In this document: piece by piece, positions 22,288-32,050 of the stretch
Position numbering within the stretch: position 1 is the stretch's first letter
Layout of the letters: each line of letters starts with the position of its first letter
NCBI GenBank assembly: GCA_039090855.1
Contig: CM076999.1
Span: forward strand, 110,855,072-110,919,071
Direction: 5' to 3'
Source: Macrothele yani
Taxonomy: Eukaryota > Arthropoda > Arachnida > Araneae > Macrothelidae
Length of the DNA stretch: 64,000 nucleotides
Program-made: the position numbers and the translations under genes
Notes under the pieces: model-generated
What the model was told of the DNA's origin: nothing
Database searches by the model: none
Seen by the model: only the letters and a program-made list of their open reading frames with translations

Positions 22288-23376
22288 TCAGTGATACTTT
22301 TTTCTTACTGTCTTGCATAGCTCTATATATTCCACTTTGGAAGTCACATCTTCTTTAGTTGTCCTCATCTCTCTTCTTTTTTGCATCAACATTTTGGTTT
22401 TTCCTGATAATTTGTTCACATGCAACTTGTTCTTAGACCCAGCTAATTTTGTTGCTGTTTCCATAAGAGCTTTGGTTACTTTTCTGTTAACTTCAGACAT
22501 GTCCACTTCTTCTGATGTTAGGCCTTCTAAAGCAGAGAACCTATTCTTCAGTTCTAACTTGAAGGTATTATGGTGTTTTTTAAGGTTGGTTATGTCAATA
22601 CATTTTGTTTGTCTTATGAGCTTGCTACGTTCGAGTTTAGTGTTGAGGTGCATCTTACATCTCACCAATCTATGGTCACTGCCTGTGTTGAACTTGTTTA
22701 GCACACTGCAGTCTTCTATGACGAATTTTTTGTTACACATAATAAAATCAATTTCACTTGTCGTCCCATTTGGATGTCTCCATGTCCATTTCCTGTGTGG
22801 CTTTTTCTTGAAGAAGGAGTTCAAGATGAAAAACCCTTCTGCCTCTGCAAACTCAACGAGAGTATTTCCACGCTGGTTTCTGTTGCCGTGACCGAATTTA
22901 CCTACTGAAGTTTCATTCTGTTGCCGCTGCCCTATTTTTGCATTGAAATCTCCCATAATTATTTTCAAGTGCTGCTTACCTTTATTATTTAGATGACAAA
23001 TTTCCTCATAAAATTCTTCAATTTCTTCTTCAGGATGACTTGTGGTGGGTGCATAAGTTTGAATAATCTGAGCCTGGTATCTTCTCGATAGTTGGATAAC
23101 GAGTCGTGCAGCTCTGTCAGAGGAACTTTCAACTTCTACCACTTTATCCTTCAGTTTCTTGTTTATTATAAATCCAACACCACTAGTTCTGCCAGTATCT
23201 GTCCCACGATAGTAGAAGAGATGTCCACTTTTCAGTTCGATGAGATCTTCTCCTTTTCTCCTTACCTCACTTAGCCCCACGATGTTCCACTTGATCCTTT
23301 GTAGTTCCTCTTCCAATTCAAGAAGCCTTGAATCAGAAGATAGGGAGCGTCCATTGTAAGTAGCCAAGGTCAGCAT
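22288..23376 (-). pseudogene. RTE endonuclease domain (N-terminal part of EN-RT)
   Basis: The start at 23376 is the first Met ahead of the apurinic-endonuclease fold, MLTLATYNGRSLSS. Visible motifs are 'GLSEVRRKG' (catalytic Glu, about residue 37), 'IQTYAPTTSHP', 'IIMGDFNAKIGQ' (Asp and Asn, about residue 142), 'TSEIDFIM' and 'GSDHRLVRCKM' (Asp-His, about residue 235). The enzyme nicks target DNA to prime reverse transcription. The frame continues into the linker before RT, then is lost by an indel in a T-run near 22300 (the copy at 42973 keeps the frame there). Proteins with this domain are often mislabelled craniofacial development protein 2-like. Confidence 0.92.
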
Positions 23377-23716
23377 CAGATGGCAGCCTAGTCCGGTCCT
23401 CGGGGATTCTTAGCAACCTCTGCCTTCATGTCGCACTGGCCGCTGCCTTGGCCAGGTACATTCCAGCTGCCGGAGACTGAGGGCCAAGATTTAAGTTGTG
23501 GAATCATTTTGGAGGGGTTTGGCCATAACTCACCACGCTGGCCAAGTGGGTTGGTGAGTGTGGGATAGAATTTCCTCTAATCCCGATGGTATAGTTATAC
23601 CGCTATTGGCGGTCGTCAGAGCCCCTTTAGTGGGAACAGGATGCACCACGAGAAGGCGGGGTTGACATTTGTCAAGGAGAGGCTGTGATGTTACGCATCA
23701 CCTGACCTTACATCCC

Positions 23717-24535
23717 TTATGTATATACCAAAATGTATATATTTTTCGGCATTTCCCCGTGGTTCCACCAAATGTATGAAGATGCATACCAAAATGTATA
23801 GATTCTTGGAAACTTCATTTCTCGGCATTTCCCCGTGGTTCCATGGTAGGGCGAGTAACCCCCCAAAGGTCATACGGAGGATAGAAGACTAGCCAACTTC
23901 TTAAGCCGAAGTATTGAGTCAACCAACTCGGAGAAGAAATTATTACTCATGGATCTACCACAAGGCTCCCTCACTAACCTTCTACATCCTTTCATCTCAA
24001 TGGTCACATCATTTTCTCTCAAACACGTAATTATTTCAAACGTACAATTTTATCAATAATAAATTTAAATGTATGATATAGTTCTTTGGGTAACAGGTAC
24101 AATTGACATAGCAATAAACTGCAAGATACACATGACTCTTCGGATAAAATAGAGTTTAAGAAAAATCGCATATGGTCCGTATACCAATATATCCGTAGAA
24201 ACTTTATTTTTCTTTATTTCCATGTGGTTCCATTGTATGACGAGTAACCCCCGAAAGGTCATGAGAAGAACAGAAGATTCGCTACCTTCTTAATCCGGAA
24301 TATTGAGCCGATCAGCTTAGACGTATTGGGTAGGTAATCAGCCCGGAGACTCTTAACCTCCCGTTTCCAGTCGATAATTTTCTAGTAAGTTCGGTAATTT
24401 CTCGTGATTTCAAGATTTTGTTTCGCTTTTTTGAAGTTGAAGAATTTATAGCCAATTTTCCCTTTACAAGGTATGCTTACGCTTTTCAACCGTAGGTTGA
24501 AGAAGCGTATATGCTCCAGCTTTGCCCGTCCGCCT
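23717..24535. other. unidentified repeat-like sequence
   Basis: No gene. The blocks gatgcataccaaaatgtata and catttccccgtggttcca each occur twice or more (20505, 23730-23850, with a diverged copy at 24180-24240), so the flank of the RTE insertion is itself locally repeated. Nothing else recognised. Confidence 0.45.
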
Positions 24536-24539
24536 GTCC

Positions 24540-25500
24540 GTCCGCAGGACAACTCACGTAGAAATGGTTCGATTTCAATGAAATTTTAATATGTGGTAGG
24601 GCCCCACCTGGGGACAAACCCTATTGAAAATAGACGAAATGGGGTCAAATGTCAAGACATAGAATCAGGGTCTATTGCATTGCCCTTACGCGTCATAACT
24701 TGCGTAAAAATGGTTCCATTTCGATGAAATTTTAGTTGGTAGAGCACCACCTAGGGACGAATTCTGTTGAAAATGGGCGAAATGGGGTCAAAGGTTAGGA
24801 CATAGCATCGGGATCCATTCCATTGCTCTTATACGTCATAACTTGCGTAAAAATGGTTCGATTTCGATAAATACGTAGTAGGGGACCATCTGGAAACGAA
24901 CCCTATTGAAAATGGGCGAAATGGGGTCAAAGGTCTGGACATAGGAGAGCGATCCGTTCCATTTCCTTATGCGTCATAACTAACCTAAAAATACAAATTT
25001 TGAAGATGACAATCCGATTTTTGGCGTAAATGTGACAAGGATGGTAAGTCAGATAATATCCGAAAACTTTCATCGTCCTGGAGCGGGACTCGAACCAGCG
25101 TCTCCCAGAAAACGCCCGGGTATGCTAACCACTACACCACCCAGAACATACCCGGGTGTTTTTTTGGGAGACGCTGGTTCGAGTCCCGCTCCAGGACGAT
25201 GAAAATTTTCAAGTTTTCGGATATTATCTGACTTACCATCCTTGTCACATTTACGCCAAAACCCGGATTGTCATCTTCAAAATTTGTATTATATGGCGTA
25301 ATCCCGTATTTCTTTCATGATAACCTAAAAATGCTGCTTCTATTGCGACAAAACTTTAGTAAATTGTTCCGGAGGTATACTGAACCAATCCTGTTTAATA
25401 TAATCGAAATGGGGTCAAAGGTCAGGACACAGGAGCAAGATTTATTCCACAGCCATTGTCGTCATAACCTGAGTAATGATTTCTGGTAGGTTGGAAAGCG
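24540..25500. repeat. tandem repeat family with about 120-bp units, interrupted by a foldback
   Basis: Units contain cgtaaaaatggttcgatttc and gaaatggggtcaaaggt and recur about every 115-125 bp from 24540 to 24990. They resume at 25303-25500 with the variant also present at 14300-14730. The interruption is the tRNA-like foldback at 24992-25290. Confidence 0.7.
24992..25290. repeat. tRNA-like foldback, about 135-bp arms
   Basis: Arms 24992-25124 and 25147-25290 are inverted copies around a 22-nt spacer. On the minus strand the left arm plus spacer forms a tRNA-like unit: box A-like GGTGTAGTGGTTAGC in the spacer and box B GGTTCGAGTCC in the arm. The right arm repeats the same sequence from just after box A. 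So one arm is a tRNA-headed SINE-like unit and the other its incomplete inverse. A functional tRNA is unlikely because the anticodon arm is irregular. Confidence 0.75.
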
Positions 25501-26072
25501 TGTAATAATCAATGCATTGCATGATTTTACTAACTTGTTGAGTACTACTGCTACAAGTACATGTTTCTATCTCTAGCGATGCTATGCACCATGCTGCTCT
25601 AAATGTAGTGTAACGTCTTCAGTGTAAACAAGACTAATTAATGAAGCAAATGCAAAATACCGCACGAACATTTAATAATAATAAAAAAATACACCGAAGT
25701 ATAATTTATATTCTCCTTGGAACTTTATCACAACTTAAAACAAACCTCTCCATCACCACCACGCAGCACGTACGCTCTATTTGCTCACTCTCACGAACTA
25801 GCCCAACTCTGACGTGAGTTCTGACGTCAGCTCGGCGGGTCCATTTCACTAAATAGGTATGCAGGTAGTTTGGCAGCTTAGCAGTGCGCACAAACAACGG
25901 CTGTTTACACGTACATGAAAGGGAACGGCGTGGTAGGCTGCTACTTCCGATCACTGCAAATTAAAATGCAGAATACGAATGTACGACCAACATAGAGCAG
26001 TGTAATGAACCAACTTAAAACACGAGGGAAAATCGTTTTTTTAATAATACACTGTAGGTGTTTGTAGCTATC
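25501..26072. other. no recognisable gene
   Basis: The first 50 bases are the shared flank of the 120-bp repeat family. The rest has only short frames on the minus strand without family signatures. Confidence 0.4.
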
Positions 26073-26315
26073 TACACTCACGGACAATGAAATTTGCGCA
26101 CCTAGAAGAAAACATGCTACAACCGCAAAATTTTGCAGATACCTAGAGCGCGTGCTGGTATGCAAATTATCCAAGTTCGGTGCGATTGCGCATGACGGCA
26201 CACCCTGTGGTGGCGCTGCAAGCAGGAACTGGAAGCCTTATAAACCGGCGTGTAGTCGATGCCCCACGAAAGCGAAAAGCATCGGCCGACGCATGCAAAA
26301 GTACGGAGTGACAAA

Positions 26316-27560
26316 AATGCCGGGTAGACGCCAGAGACATCGATTTACGTAACTTACGGACTTTTTTTTTTTTTTATTGGAGGTTTAACGACCACCGTGA
26401 GCAACTCAATGGGCTATAAGCAGTCGCCCGTCCCTAATATAGGGTCACTGGTTCCAGGGAAGGGAGAGAGCCAATGCCGGAAGACAAACACAACATCCAT
26501 ACCTCACCGGGATTCGAACCCGGACCCCTTACGGACGAATGATCAGAGGCCAGCGCCTTAGACCACTGCGCCACCGGGGCGGCAACTTACGGACTTTGAG
26601 AGAGGGCTGAAAACCGCAGGGTAGTCGGCGCGCCGTATAGCCCGCCACGTGGATCGTTCTGATCATACCGTCCAACTGTGTTGGGAGCAGTGGACTCGTG
26701 ACGGCACTGCCACACGGCGGAGCGGCTCCGAACGGACCAGGAGGACCACAGGTAGAGAGGATCGACGGATCGTGCGCTAGGCACGAATATACAGGCAGAT
26801 GTAGCGGCTCGTGTGTGCTCACGAACCATTTCCAGAAGCCTCGCGGAAGCAAATCTGCGATCACAGCGCCCCTTACGTGTGCTGCCGTTAACACCGGAAC
26901 ATCGCCGGCTCCGTGTGCAGTGGTGCCAGGCCAAAGCGAAGTGGAACGCCACAGACTGGCGCCGCGTGGTGTTTAGAGATGAGTGCCGTTTAGCTTTGGT
27001 TTGGGGACAAGTGATCGTCGTGTCCTGGTGTGGAGGTCCCCTGGTCAACGGCACAATACCAACCTCGCTATCGAACGCCACACCTCCCCCACTGCAAGCA
27101 TTATGGTCTGTAGAGCCATTGCCTACGATAGCCGATTAGCTTTAGCAGTGGTACGTGGATCTTTGACGAGCCAGCGGTATGTGGATGAGATCCTACGGCC
27201 CCATGTGCCCCCATTTCCTGGCCGGGATTCCAGGTGAGCTATACCAGCAGGATAATGCCCGCTCGCACACTGCTTCGGTTGCCCTGGACTGTCTACGTCA
27301 TGCCCATGCACTTCGATGGCCTTCCCGCTCCCCGGACATGTCCCCTATCGAGCATGTGTGGGACTAGTTGAAACGCTAGCTTCCGCCGTGCTGTACTCTC
27401 CTAGATTTGTAGCACAGCGTCCAGCACGTGTGGGCCAGTCTGCCGCAGGACAACATCAGGCGTTTGTTCGCCTCCGTGCCGGACCGTATAGCAGCATGTA
27501 TCGCCGCACGAGACGGTGCGACGCACCATTGAAGATGACCGGACTGCTTGCCACAGATCC
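26316..27560 (+). pseudogene. Tc1-type transposase, SINE-interrupted and frameshifted
   Basis: A candidate start (MPGRRQRHRF, 26316) is followed almost at once by the SINE. The rest is scattered over frames: HTH-like 'HVDRSDHTVQLCWEQW' near 26650, a first catalytic block near 26975 (VFRDECRLAL), 'YQQDNARSHTASVAL' (second Asp) near 27240 and 'SPDMSPIEHVWD' (Glu) near 27335, then a stop. The order matches Tc1 transposases of about 340 residues. Multiple frameshifts plus the SINE exclude function. It resembles the family at 15265 more than the others. Confidence 0.8.
26363..26583 (-). mobile_element. tRNA-derived SINE inside a Tc1 element
   Basis: Full-length copy with box A TGGCGCAGTGGT and box B GGTTCGAATCC on the minus strand and a T-run (A-tail) at 26363. 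The target duplication aacttacggact is at 26351-26362 and 26584-26595, so the insertion is precisely datable as later than the Tc1. Confidence 0.92.
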
Positions 27561-27699
27561 CTCTGTAATTGCCCTTCAGCTCTGTTTTTGATATCATGCG
27601 TATCATTCATCTGTTTCATTGCGTCCATAAAATTTCAGTTCAATCCGATGCTTCCTTTTTGGTGCGCAAATTTCATTGTCGGTGAGTGTATATGTATAA

Positions 27700-28010
27700 A
27701 ATTGAATGTTTGTCTGTTTGTATGTTCGCTATACAAATCTACAGTTTTCAATTTAGAACCACCAAATTTGGTATACTTTCTCATGGTACTCTAACTTGGA
27801 CTGTAGACGGTTTTCGGATGAGGTCCGAGTCCGGGATCAAGGGGGCCCCCACACAAAATTTCCGTAAAATCAATAGTTTTAAATTAGAACCACTAAATTT
27901 GGTATACTATATTTCATGGTACTTTTAACTTAGACCGTAAACGGTTTTCGGATGGGGTGGAAGCCCGGAGTCAAGAGGCCTCCATACAAAATTTCCGCAA
28001 AAGTTCCATT
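27700..28010. repeat. two degenerate direct repeats of about 125 bp
   Basis: The block 'tagaaccaccaaatttggta', then tact...catggtac, recurs at 27757 and 27882 as does the following gacggttttcggatg(a/g)gg. No coding potential. Confidence 0.65.
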
Positions 28011-28325
28011 TTTTACTTTTAAGAACTGCAACAGATTAACATGGCGGCGCTAAGCTCTTTCTCAGAAAACTACACTCAGAATGAAGCTGCAACAACTTTG
28101 AACTGTCTCTGTGATCATCAGTGCTGTATATCGATTTATTCAAAAAAGCCTATAAAGGCTTGTAAGGTAAAACTTGACGTTGTTAAGCGTTTTGATCGTG
28201 GTGAACGAAATAAAAACATTTTGCGCAGTGGCGTAACCACGTTTATAAATCTGGGGGGAGGGGGTCCGAACACACATACACATACACATACACGAGGGGC
28301 GAATCTGTGGGATGAAAAAAGTAAA

Positions 28326-28420
28326 AAACGCATCTTTGCGTCGTTGGGCATATTGTTCGTTTGGACGAATCGGCATTCGTCCAAACGAACAATATGCCCA
28401 ATCGACGCAAAGATGCGTTT
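28326..28420. repeat. long hairpin, 45-bp arms, 4-nt loop
   Basis: Arm 28326-28370 pairs with 28375-28420 around cggc, with a single one-base bulge. The tip (ttggacgaatcggcattcg) shares the ttggacgaatcggcatt motif with the tandem array that starts right after it. Confidence 0.9.
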
Positions 28421-28439
28421 GCACCTTTGAAAGAATCGG

Positions 28440-28960
28440 CATTGGACCAATTGTCCCTTTGGACGAATCGGCATTGGTCTAATCGGCATTGGACAATCGT
28501 CGTTGGACAAATTGTCCCTTTGGACGAATTGGCATTGGTCTAATCGCCATCGGACCAATCATCGTTGGACGAATTGTCCTTTTGGACGAATCGGCATTGG
28601 TCTAATCGGCAATGGACAATCGTCGTTGGACAAATTGTCCCTTTGGACGAATTGGCATTGGTCTAATCGCCATCGGACCAATCATCGTTGGACGAATTGT
28701 CCTTTTGGACGAATCGGCATTGGTCTAATCGGCATTGGACAATCGTCGTTGGACCAATTGTCCCTTTGGACGAATCGGCATTGGTCTAATCGGCATTGGA
28801 CAATCGTCGTTGGACAAATTGTCCCTTTGGACGAATTGGCATTGGTCTAATCGCCAACGGACCAATCATCGTTGGACGAATTGTCCTTTTGGACGAATCG
28901 GCATTGGTCTAATCGGCAATGGGCCAATCGTCGTTGGACGAATCGTACCAAACCCCATTA
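28440..28960. repeat. tandem array, 123-bp higher-order unit of about 62-bp monomers
   Basis: Monomers contain ttggacgaat(c/t)ggcattgg, tctaatcg(g/c)c and atcgtcgttggac. Two alternating monomer types give a 123-bp (41-codon) period, which is why a repetitive frame stays open on the plus strand. It appears seeded by the neighbouring hairpin sequence. Confidence 0.85.
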
Positions 28961-29262
28961 GCACATATCTTCGCTAATTTGTAGACTCGCGTACAAAAGT
29001 GCAGGGATGCTGGAGGTGGCCATCTTCAGCATATGCTTTAGGAAGACCTTCGTATGATTTGGTAGGTTATTTTTTGGAGTGTGGGAACGCTCAAAAACTT
29101 TCCTGTATAAATTAATGCCAATTGCTTCTTCGTTTTACGCCATTTCGCCCTACGAGAGGTTTCAGAGGAACGCGCTGCTTTCTGATAGCCAAGGAATTCA
29201 GAATTTCTATTAAAACCATGAAGAAATAACACCCAGTGTTCTAAGCAATAAAGCAACTACTA
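28961..29262. other. no recognisable feature
   Basis: Unique-looking sequence between the tandem array and the Tc1 terminus, with no long frame of known type. Confidence 0.4.
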
Positions 29263-30473
29263 AGCTGAAGAGCAATTGAATTAGAGACAGCTGGCGTTAT
29301 GCAAATGTGGCGCTGTGGGCGGCCCAGTAAACAGAAACGACATGACGTATGCAGCGATCCGACAATATAAGGAGTGATGCGACGGGAAACAGTAAGAGTC
29401 GGACGCAGTATGGGTAAGACGAAGGATCTAAGCGCATTTGATCGTGGGAAAATTGTCGGGGCCCTACGAATGGGTCACTCCATCTCGGAAGTCGTGCAGG
29501 CACTGGAATTTTCACGAGCCACTGTGTCACGGGTGCACCGTGAGTACATCGAATCCGGTAAAACCATCCCTGCAAGGACCAACTGCAGTGGACAACAGCG
29601 TATGGATGAGCGGGGTCATCGTCGGCTAGCTCGCATTGTAACAGCGGATAGACGGGCCACAGTGCAAGAAATCACTCGGCAATTTAACGCTGGTGCACAA
29701 AAACGTGTAAGCAGTCACACCATCCGGAACCATCTCCTCGCTATGGGGTACAGAAGCCATCGTCCCACGAGGGTACCACTGCTGACCGCAATCACAGAGT
29801 GCAAAGATTAGCATGGGCGCGGGAACATCGCCACTGGACCCTAGACATATAGAAAAATGTTACCTGGACTGAGGAGTCGAGATTCACGTTGTTACATGCG
29901 GATGGCGGGATACGAGTACGGCGCAAACCTCATACAGCGATGGATCCTTCTTGCCAGCAGGGTACTCTTTAAGCTGGTGGGGGTGGCATTCTCGTCTGGG
30001 GACTGCTAACGTGGACTGAAATGGGACCCCTGGTACGTGTGACATCGTCCTTCACAGATCAACGTTACCGGGATATCCTGGACGACCATTTGCTCCCGTT
30101 TGTGCGTCTTCAACATCCCACTGGGGACCTCATCCTGCAACAAGACAATGCAGCTCCCGAATTGTATCGGAATGGTTGGATGAACACTACACCGACGTGA
30201 CCCCGCTTCCTTGGCCAGCTAGGTCACCTGACCTCAATCCCATCGAGCACATCTGAGATGCCATCGAGAGAGATGTTCGAGGCTCTGTCCCCCCCCTCCA
30301 TCAAATCTTCGTGAACTGTGGGAGCTTGTTCACGGGTAGTGGATCCGTATGGCTTCCCAACACTTCCGGTGTCTTGTCGAGTCCATGCCGAGACGAATCG
30401 CCACCGTCATTAGGGCGAAAGGTGGTGATATACGTTACTAGACAGGTATCTCTAATTCAATTGCTCTTCAGTG
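29263..30473. mobile_element. Tc1-type element, copy 1 of the GAAGAGCAATTG family
   Basis: TIRs with the core CTGAAGAGCAATTGAATTAG lie at 29263 and (inverted) at 30473, each next to TA. It is nearly the same as 38269-39425, and the right flank is shared for about 1 kb; the left flank is not. It is inserted just upstream of the last codons of a hAT transposase. Confidence 0.88.
29410..30440 (+). pseudogene. Tc1-type transposase, broken
   Basis: The start at 29410 (MGKTKDLSAFDRGKIVGAL) is chosen because it opens the standard first HTH. 134 codons stay open through both HTH domains, including 'GQQRMDERGHRRLARIVTAD' and 'RVSSHTIRNHLLAMGYRSH'. A small deletion after LLTA shifts the frame. Downstream, in other frames, are RFTLLHADGG, 'ILQQDNAAPELYRNGW' (second Asp, with a deletion compared with the family's usual D-N-A-x-x-H) and SPDLNPIEHI near 30225-30255. 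The first catalytic block reads 'WTEESRF' where Tc1 proteins have W-T/S-D-E-S-R-F, so the first Asp appears replaced by Glu. Confidence 0.82.
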
Positions 30474-30488
30474 TATTTAAGAACGTTA

Positions 30489-30614
30489 ATGACTCAAGAG
30501 AGGTTTAGTGATCTAGGACTGTTGGCTATAGAGAAGGAACTGTGTGAAAGTTTGGAATTATCAGATGTAATTGACGAATTGGCGAGTAAGAAAGCAAGAA
30601 GAGTGCACTTTTAA
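30489..30614 (+). pseudogene. hAT transposase C-terminus
   Basis: The frame reads MTQERFSDLGLLAIEKELCE and closes with SDVIDELASKKARRVHF and a stop. The E-R-x-x-x-L-x-x-L-A-I-E pattern followed by a D-x-x-I-D-x-x-A-x-x-K-A-R-x tail is the usual end of the hAT dimerisation region in TTF/ZMYM-type hAT transposases. The upstream exon is absent, replaced by the Tc1 element ending at 30473. The frame before Met continues only into the Tc1 TIR. The same 42-codon piece, with one conservative difference, is at 39441-39566. Confidence 0.65.
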
Positions 30615-30666
30615 CTCGATGGATACATACATACATTTTGTTAAGTTGTGGTACTTATGTTCAAAG

Positions 30667-30756
30667 CGTCACTGTGCCAGTGTCTGTGTGATTCTGATAT
30701 TTTTGAACAGTTTTGTTCAAAAATATCAGAATCACACAGACACTGGCACAGTGACG
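30667..30756. repeat. perfect hairpin, 43-bp arms, 4-nt loop
   Basis: Arm 30667-30709 is exactly inverted at 30714-30756 around gttt. In the paralogous locus (39612-39670) only the first arm exists, so the second arm was added after the duplication. Confidence 0.95.
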
Positions 30757-30774
30757 GTGTGATTCTGATATATA

Positions 30775-30843
30775 CCGTATGCCAGTGTCTGTGTGATTCT
30801 GTCACTGGCACAGTGACAGAATCACACAGACACTGGCATACGG
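30775..30843. repeat. perfect hairpin, 33-bp arms, 3-nt loop
   Basis: Arm 30775-30807 is exactly inverted at 30811-30843 around gca. It reuses the same 'gccagtgtctgtgtgattct' segment as the hairpin just before it. It too is absent from the paralog. Confidence 0.95.
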
Positions 30844-30874
30844 TGTTGTGTTATTATTATGGAATATTTGTACG

Positions 30875-31102
30875 CCACCCCGGTGGCGCAGTGGTCTAAG
30901 CGATGGCCTCTGATCATTCGTCCGAACGGGGTCCTAGTTCGAATCCCGGTGAGGCATGGATGTTGTGTTTTTCTTACGACACTGGCTCTCTCCCTTCCCT
31001 GGAACCAGTGACCCTAAATTAGGGACGGGCGACTGCTTATAGCCCATTGAGTTGCTCGCGGTGGGCGTTAAACCTCCAATAAAAATAATAATAATAATAA
31101 TG
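30875..31102 (+). mobile_element. tRNA-derived SINE with empty site available
   Basis: Sense orientation is plus: box A TGGCGCAGTGGT at about 30884, box B GTTCGAATCCC near 30938, body, then an (AAT)n tail instead of pure poly(A). The target duplication tttgtacg is at 30867-30874 and 31103-31110. The paralog at 39720-39727 has a single tttgtacg and no SINE, a clean pre-insertion site. Confidence 0.95.
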
Positions 31103-31261
31103 TTTGTACGTTGTACGCTTGTACTCCTGTCAACTATATAGAACAGTGAAAAAAAAAAAAACTTTCCCCCGTGCCGTGGGTTAGGTTAGGAATCTAATAG
31201 CATATTTACTTGTACTCGATCCGCATTGGCGTAGGCGGCTAACACCCCAGAACCGGCTCTG

Positions 31262-31462
31262 GGTGGTGCCATCTATTAGTAAGTCTCAACACTACCCAAG
31301 GAAAAAGTATCGATTTTTAATATTATTATGTTAAGGTTTAGCAAATATAAAGTATGTCATGATATAATTTGAAGTTATTGTTATCGATGTGCAAATTTTC
31401 ATCCTTGGGAATGCCATAACTATTAAGAAAATGTCTAAAGAAGTTTTTACTATTCGAAACAT
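31262..31462. mobile_element. half of a TTAA-type MITE, copy 1
   Basis: The sequence from gccatctatta to the gaaacatta region aligns with the right half of the MITE at 7597-8040 (shared gcaaattttcatccttgg). The left half is missing because the hAT element begins here; the right end is cut by the Tc1 fragment at 31463. Confidence 0.6.
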
Positions 31463-32050
31463 TAGGATCCATCACATGAAACGATTGATCCTTCTTGACA
31501 GCAGGGTACTCTTCAAGCTCGTGGGGGTGGAATTTTTGTCTGGGGACTGTTTGCGTGGACTGAAACGGGACCCCTGGTACGTGTGACATCGTCCCCCACA
31601 GGTCAATGTTACCGGGATATCTTGGACGACGACCATTTGCTCCCGTTTGTGCGTCAGCATCCCACTGGGGACCTCATCCTGCAACAAGACACTGCACAGT
31701 AACATCGCTCCCGAATTGTATCCGAATGGTTGGATGAACACTCCACCGACGTTACCTCGCTTCTTTGGCCAGCTAGGTCACCTAACCTCAATCCCATCGA
31801 GCTCACCTGGAATGCCGTCGAGAGAGATGTTCGAGGCTCTGACCCCCCTCCATCAAATCTTCCTGAACTGTGGGAGTGCTAACCTATGGGAGCTTGATCA
31901 GGGGTCGTGGATCCGTATGGCTTCCCAACGCTTCCGGTGTCTTGTCGAGTCCATGCCGAGATGAATCGCCGCCGTGATCAGGGCGAAAGGTGGTGCTTCA
32001 CGTTGCTAGACAGGTATCTCTAATTCAATTGCTCTTCAATGTATAGCTCT
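31463..32050 (+). pseudogene. Tc1-type element, 3' fragment
   Basis: From 31463 the sequence follows the element at 38269 starting in the middle of its transposase (catalytic region: 'ctcttcaagctcgtgggggt' corresponds to the G-G-G box) and continues to the right TIR attcaattgctcttcaatgt, ending near 32044 before ta. 'DPAT' type blocks are unreadable in one frame; the second and third catalytic motifs are frameshifted. It is a third, more diverged member of the family at 29263 and 38269. Confidence 0.75.

Larger units (their letters stand above)
20531..23716 (-). mobile_element. full-length RTE-type non-LTR retrotransposon
   Basis: The element is 3186 bp, flanked by a 10-bp duplication ttatgtatat at 20521-20530 and 23717-23726. 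In sense it has a 5' UTR of about 340 bp, one long endonuclease plus reverse transcriptase frame (broken twice), and a short 3' end closing in a GATGAT microsatellite instead of poly(A). Short tandem-repeat tails and a fused EN-RT protein without separate ORF1 characterise the RTE clade. This is the best full-length copy of the family in the window. Confidence 0.92.
26075..27688. mobile_element. Tc1-type element carrying a SINE
   Basis: The terminal inverted repeats CACTCACGGACAATGAAATT lie at 26075 and (inverted) 27688, each bordered by TA. A SINE occupies 26363-26583; without it the element is about 1.38 kb, normal for Tc1. Confidence 0.9.
30474..31261 (+). mobile_element. 3' end of a hAT element, copy 1
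   Basis: It contains the last codons of a hAT transposase (30489-30614), a 3' UTR, and a terminus complementary to CAGAGCCGGTTCTGGGGTG ending at 31261, followed by ggtggtgc, a possible 8-bp target site. The 5' side is cut by the Tc1 element. The 3' UTR is enlarged by two hairpins and a SINE when compared with copy 2 at 39426-39904. Confidence 0.6.

Noticed and set aside
22313..22891. 192-codon plus-strand frame opposite the RTE endonuclease, and similar frames opposite the other RTE copies
   Set aside because: Antisense shadows of a real EN-RT coding sequence; hydrophobic composition is that of reverse-complemented Lys/Glu-rich codons.
20548..23376. RT-based defence system, retron or diversity-generating element
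   Set aside because: The RT is fused to an APE endonuclease and flanked by target duplication, which is a standard RTE retrotransposon. No template-repeat or ncRNA module is seen.
25060..25146. tRNA gene (GGTTCGAGTCC box B, GTAGTGGTTAGC box A-like)
   Set aside because: The anticodon arm does not fold regularly and the sequence is an arm of a foldback; treated as tRNA-derived repeat.
28226..28260. Possible hAT terminus (cagtggcgtaaccacg)
   Set aside because: No matching inverted end or 8-bp duplication found nearby.
28503..28850. Repetitive 115-codon frame rich in Trp and Asn
   Set aside because: By-product of the 123-bp tandem array; no other sign of coding.
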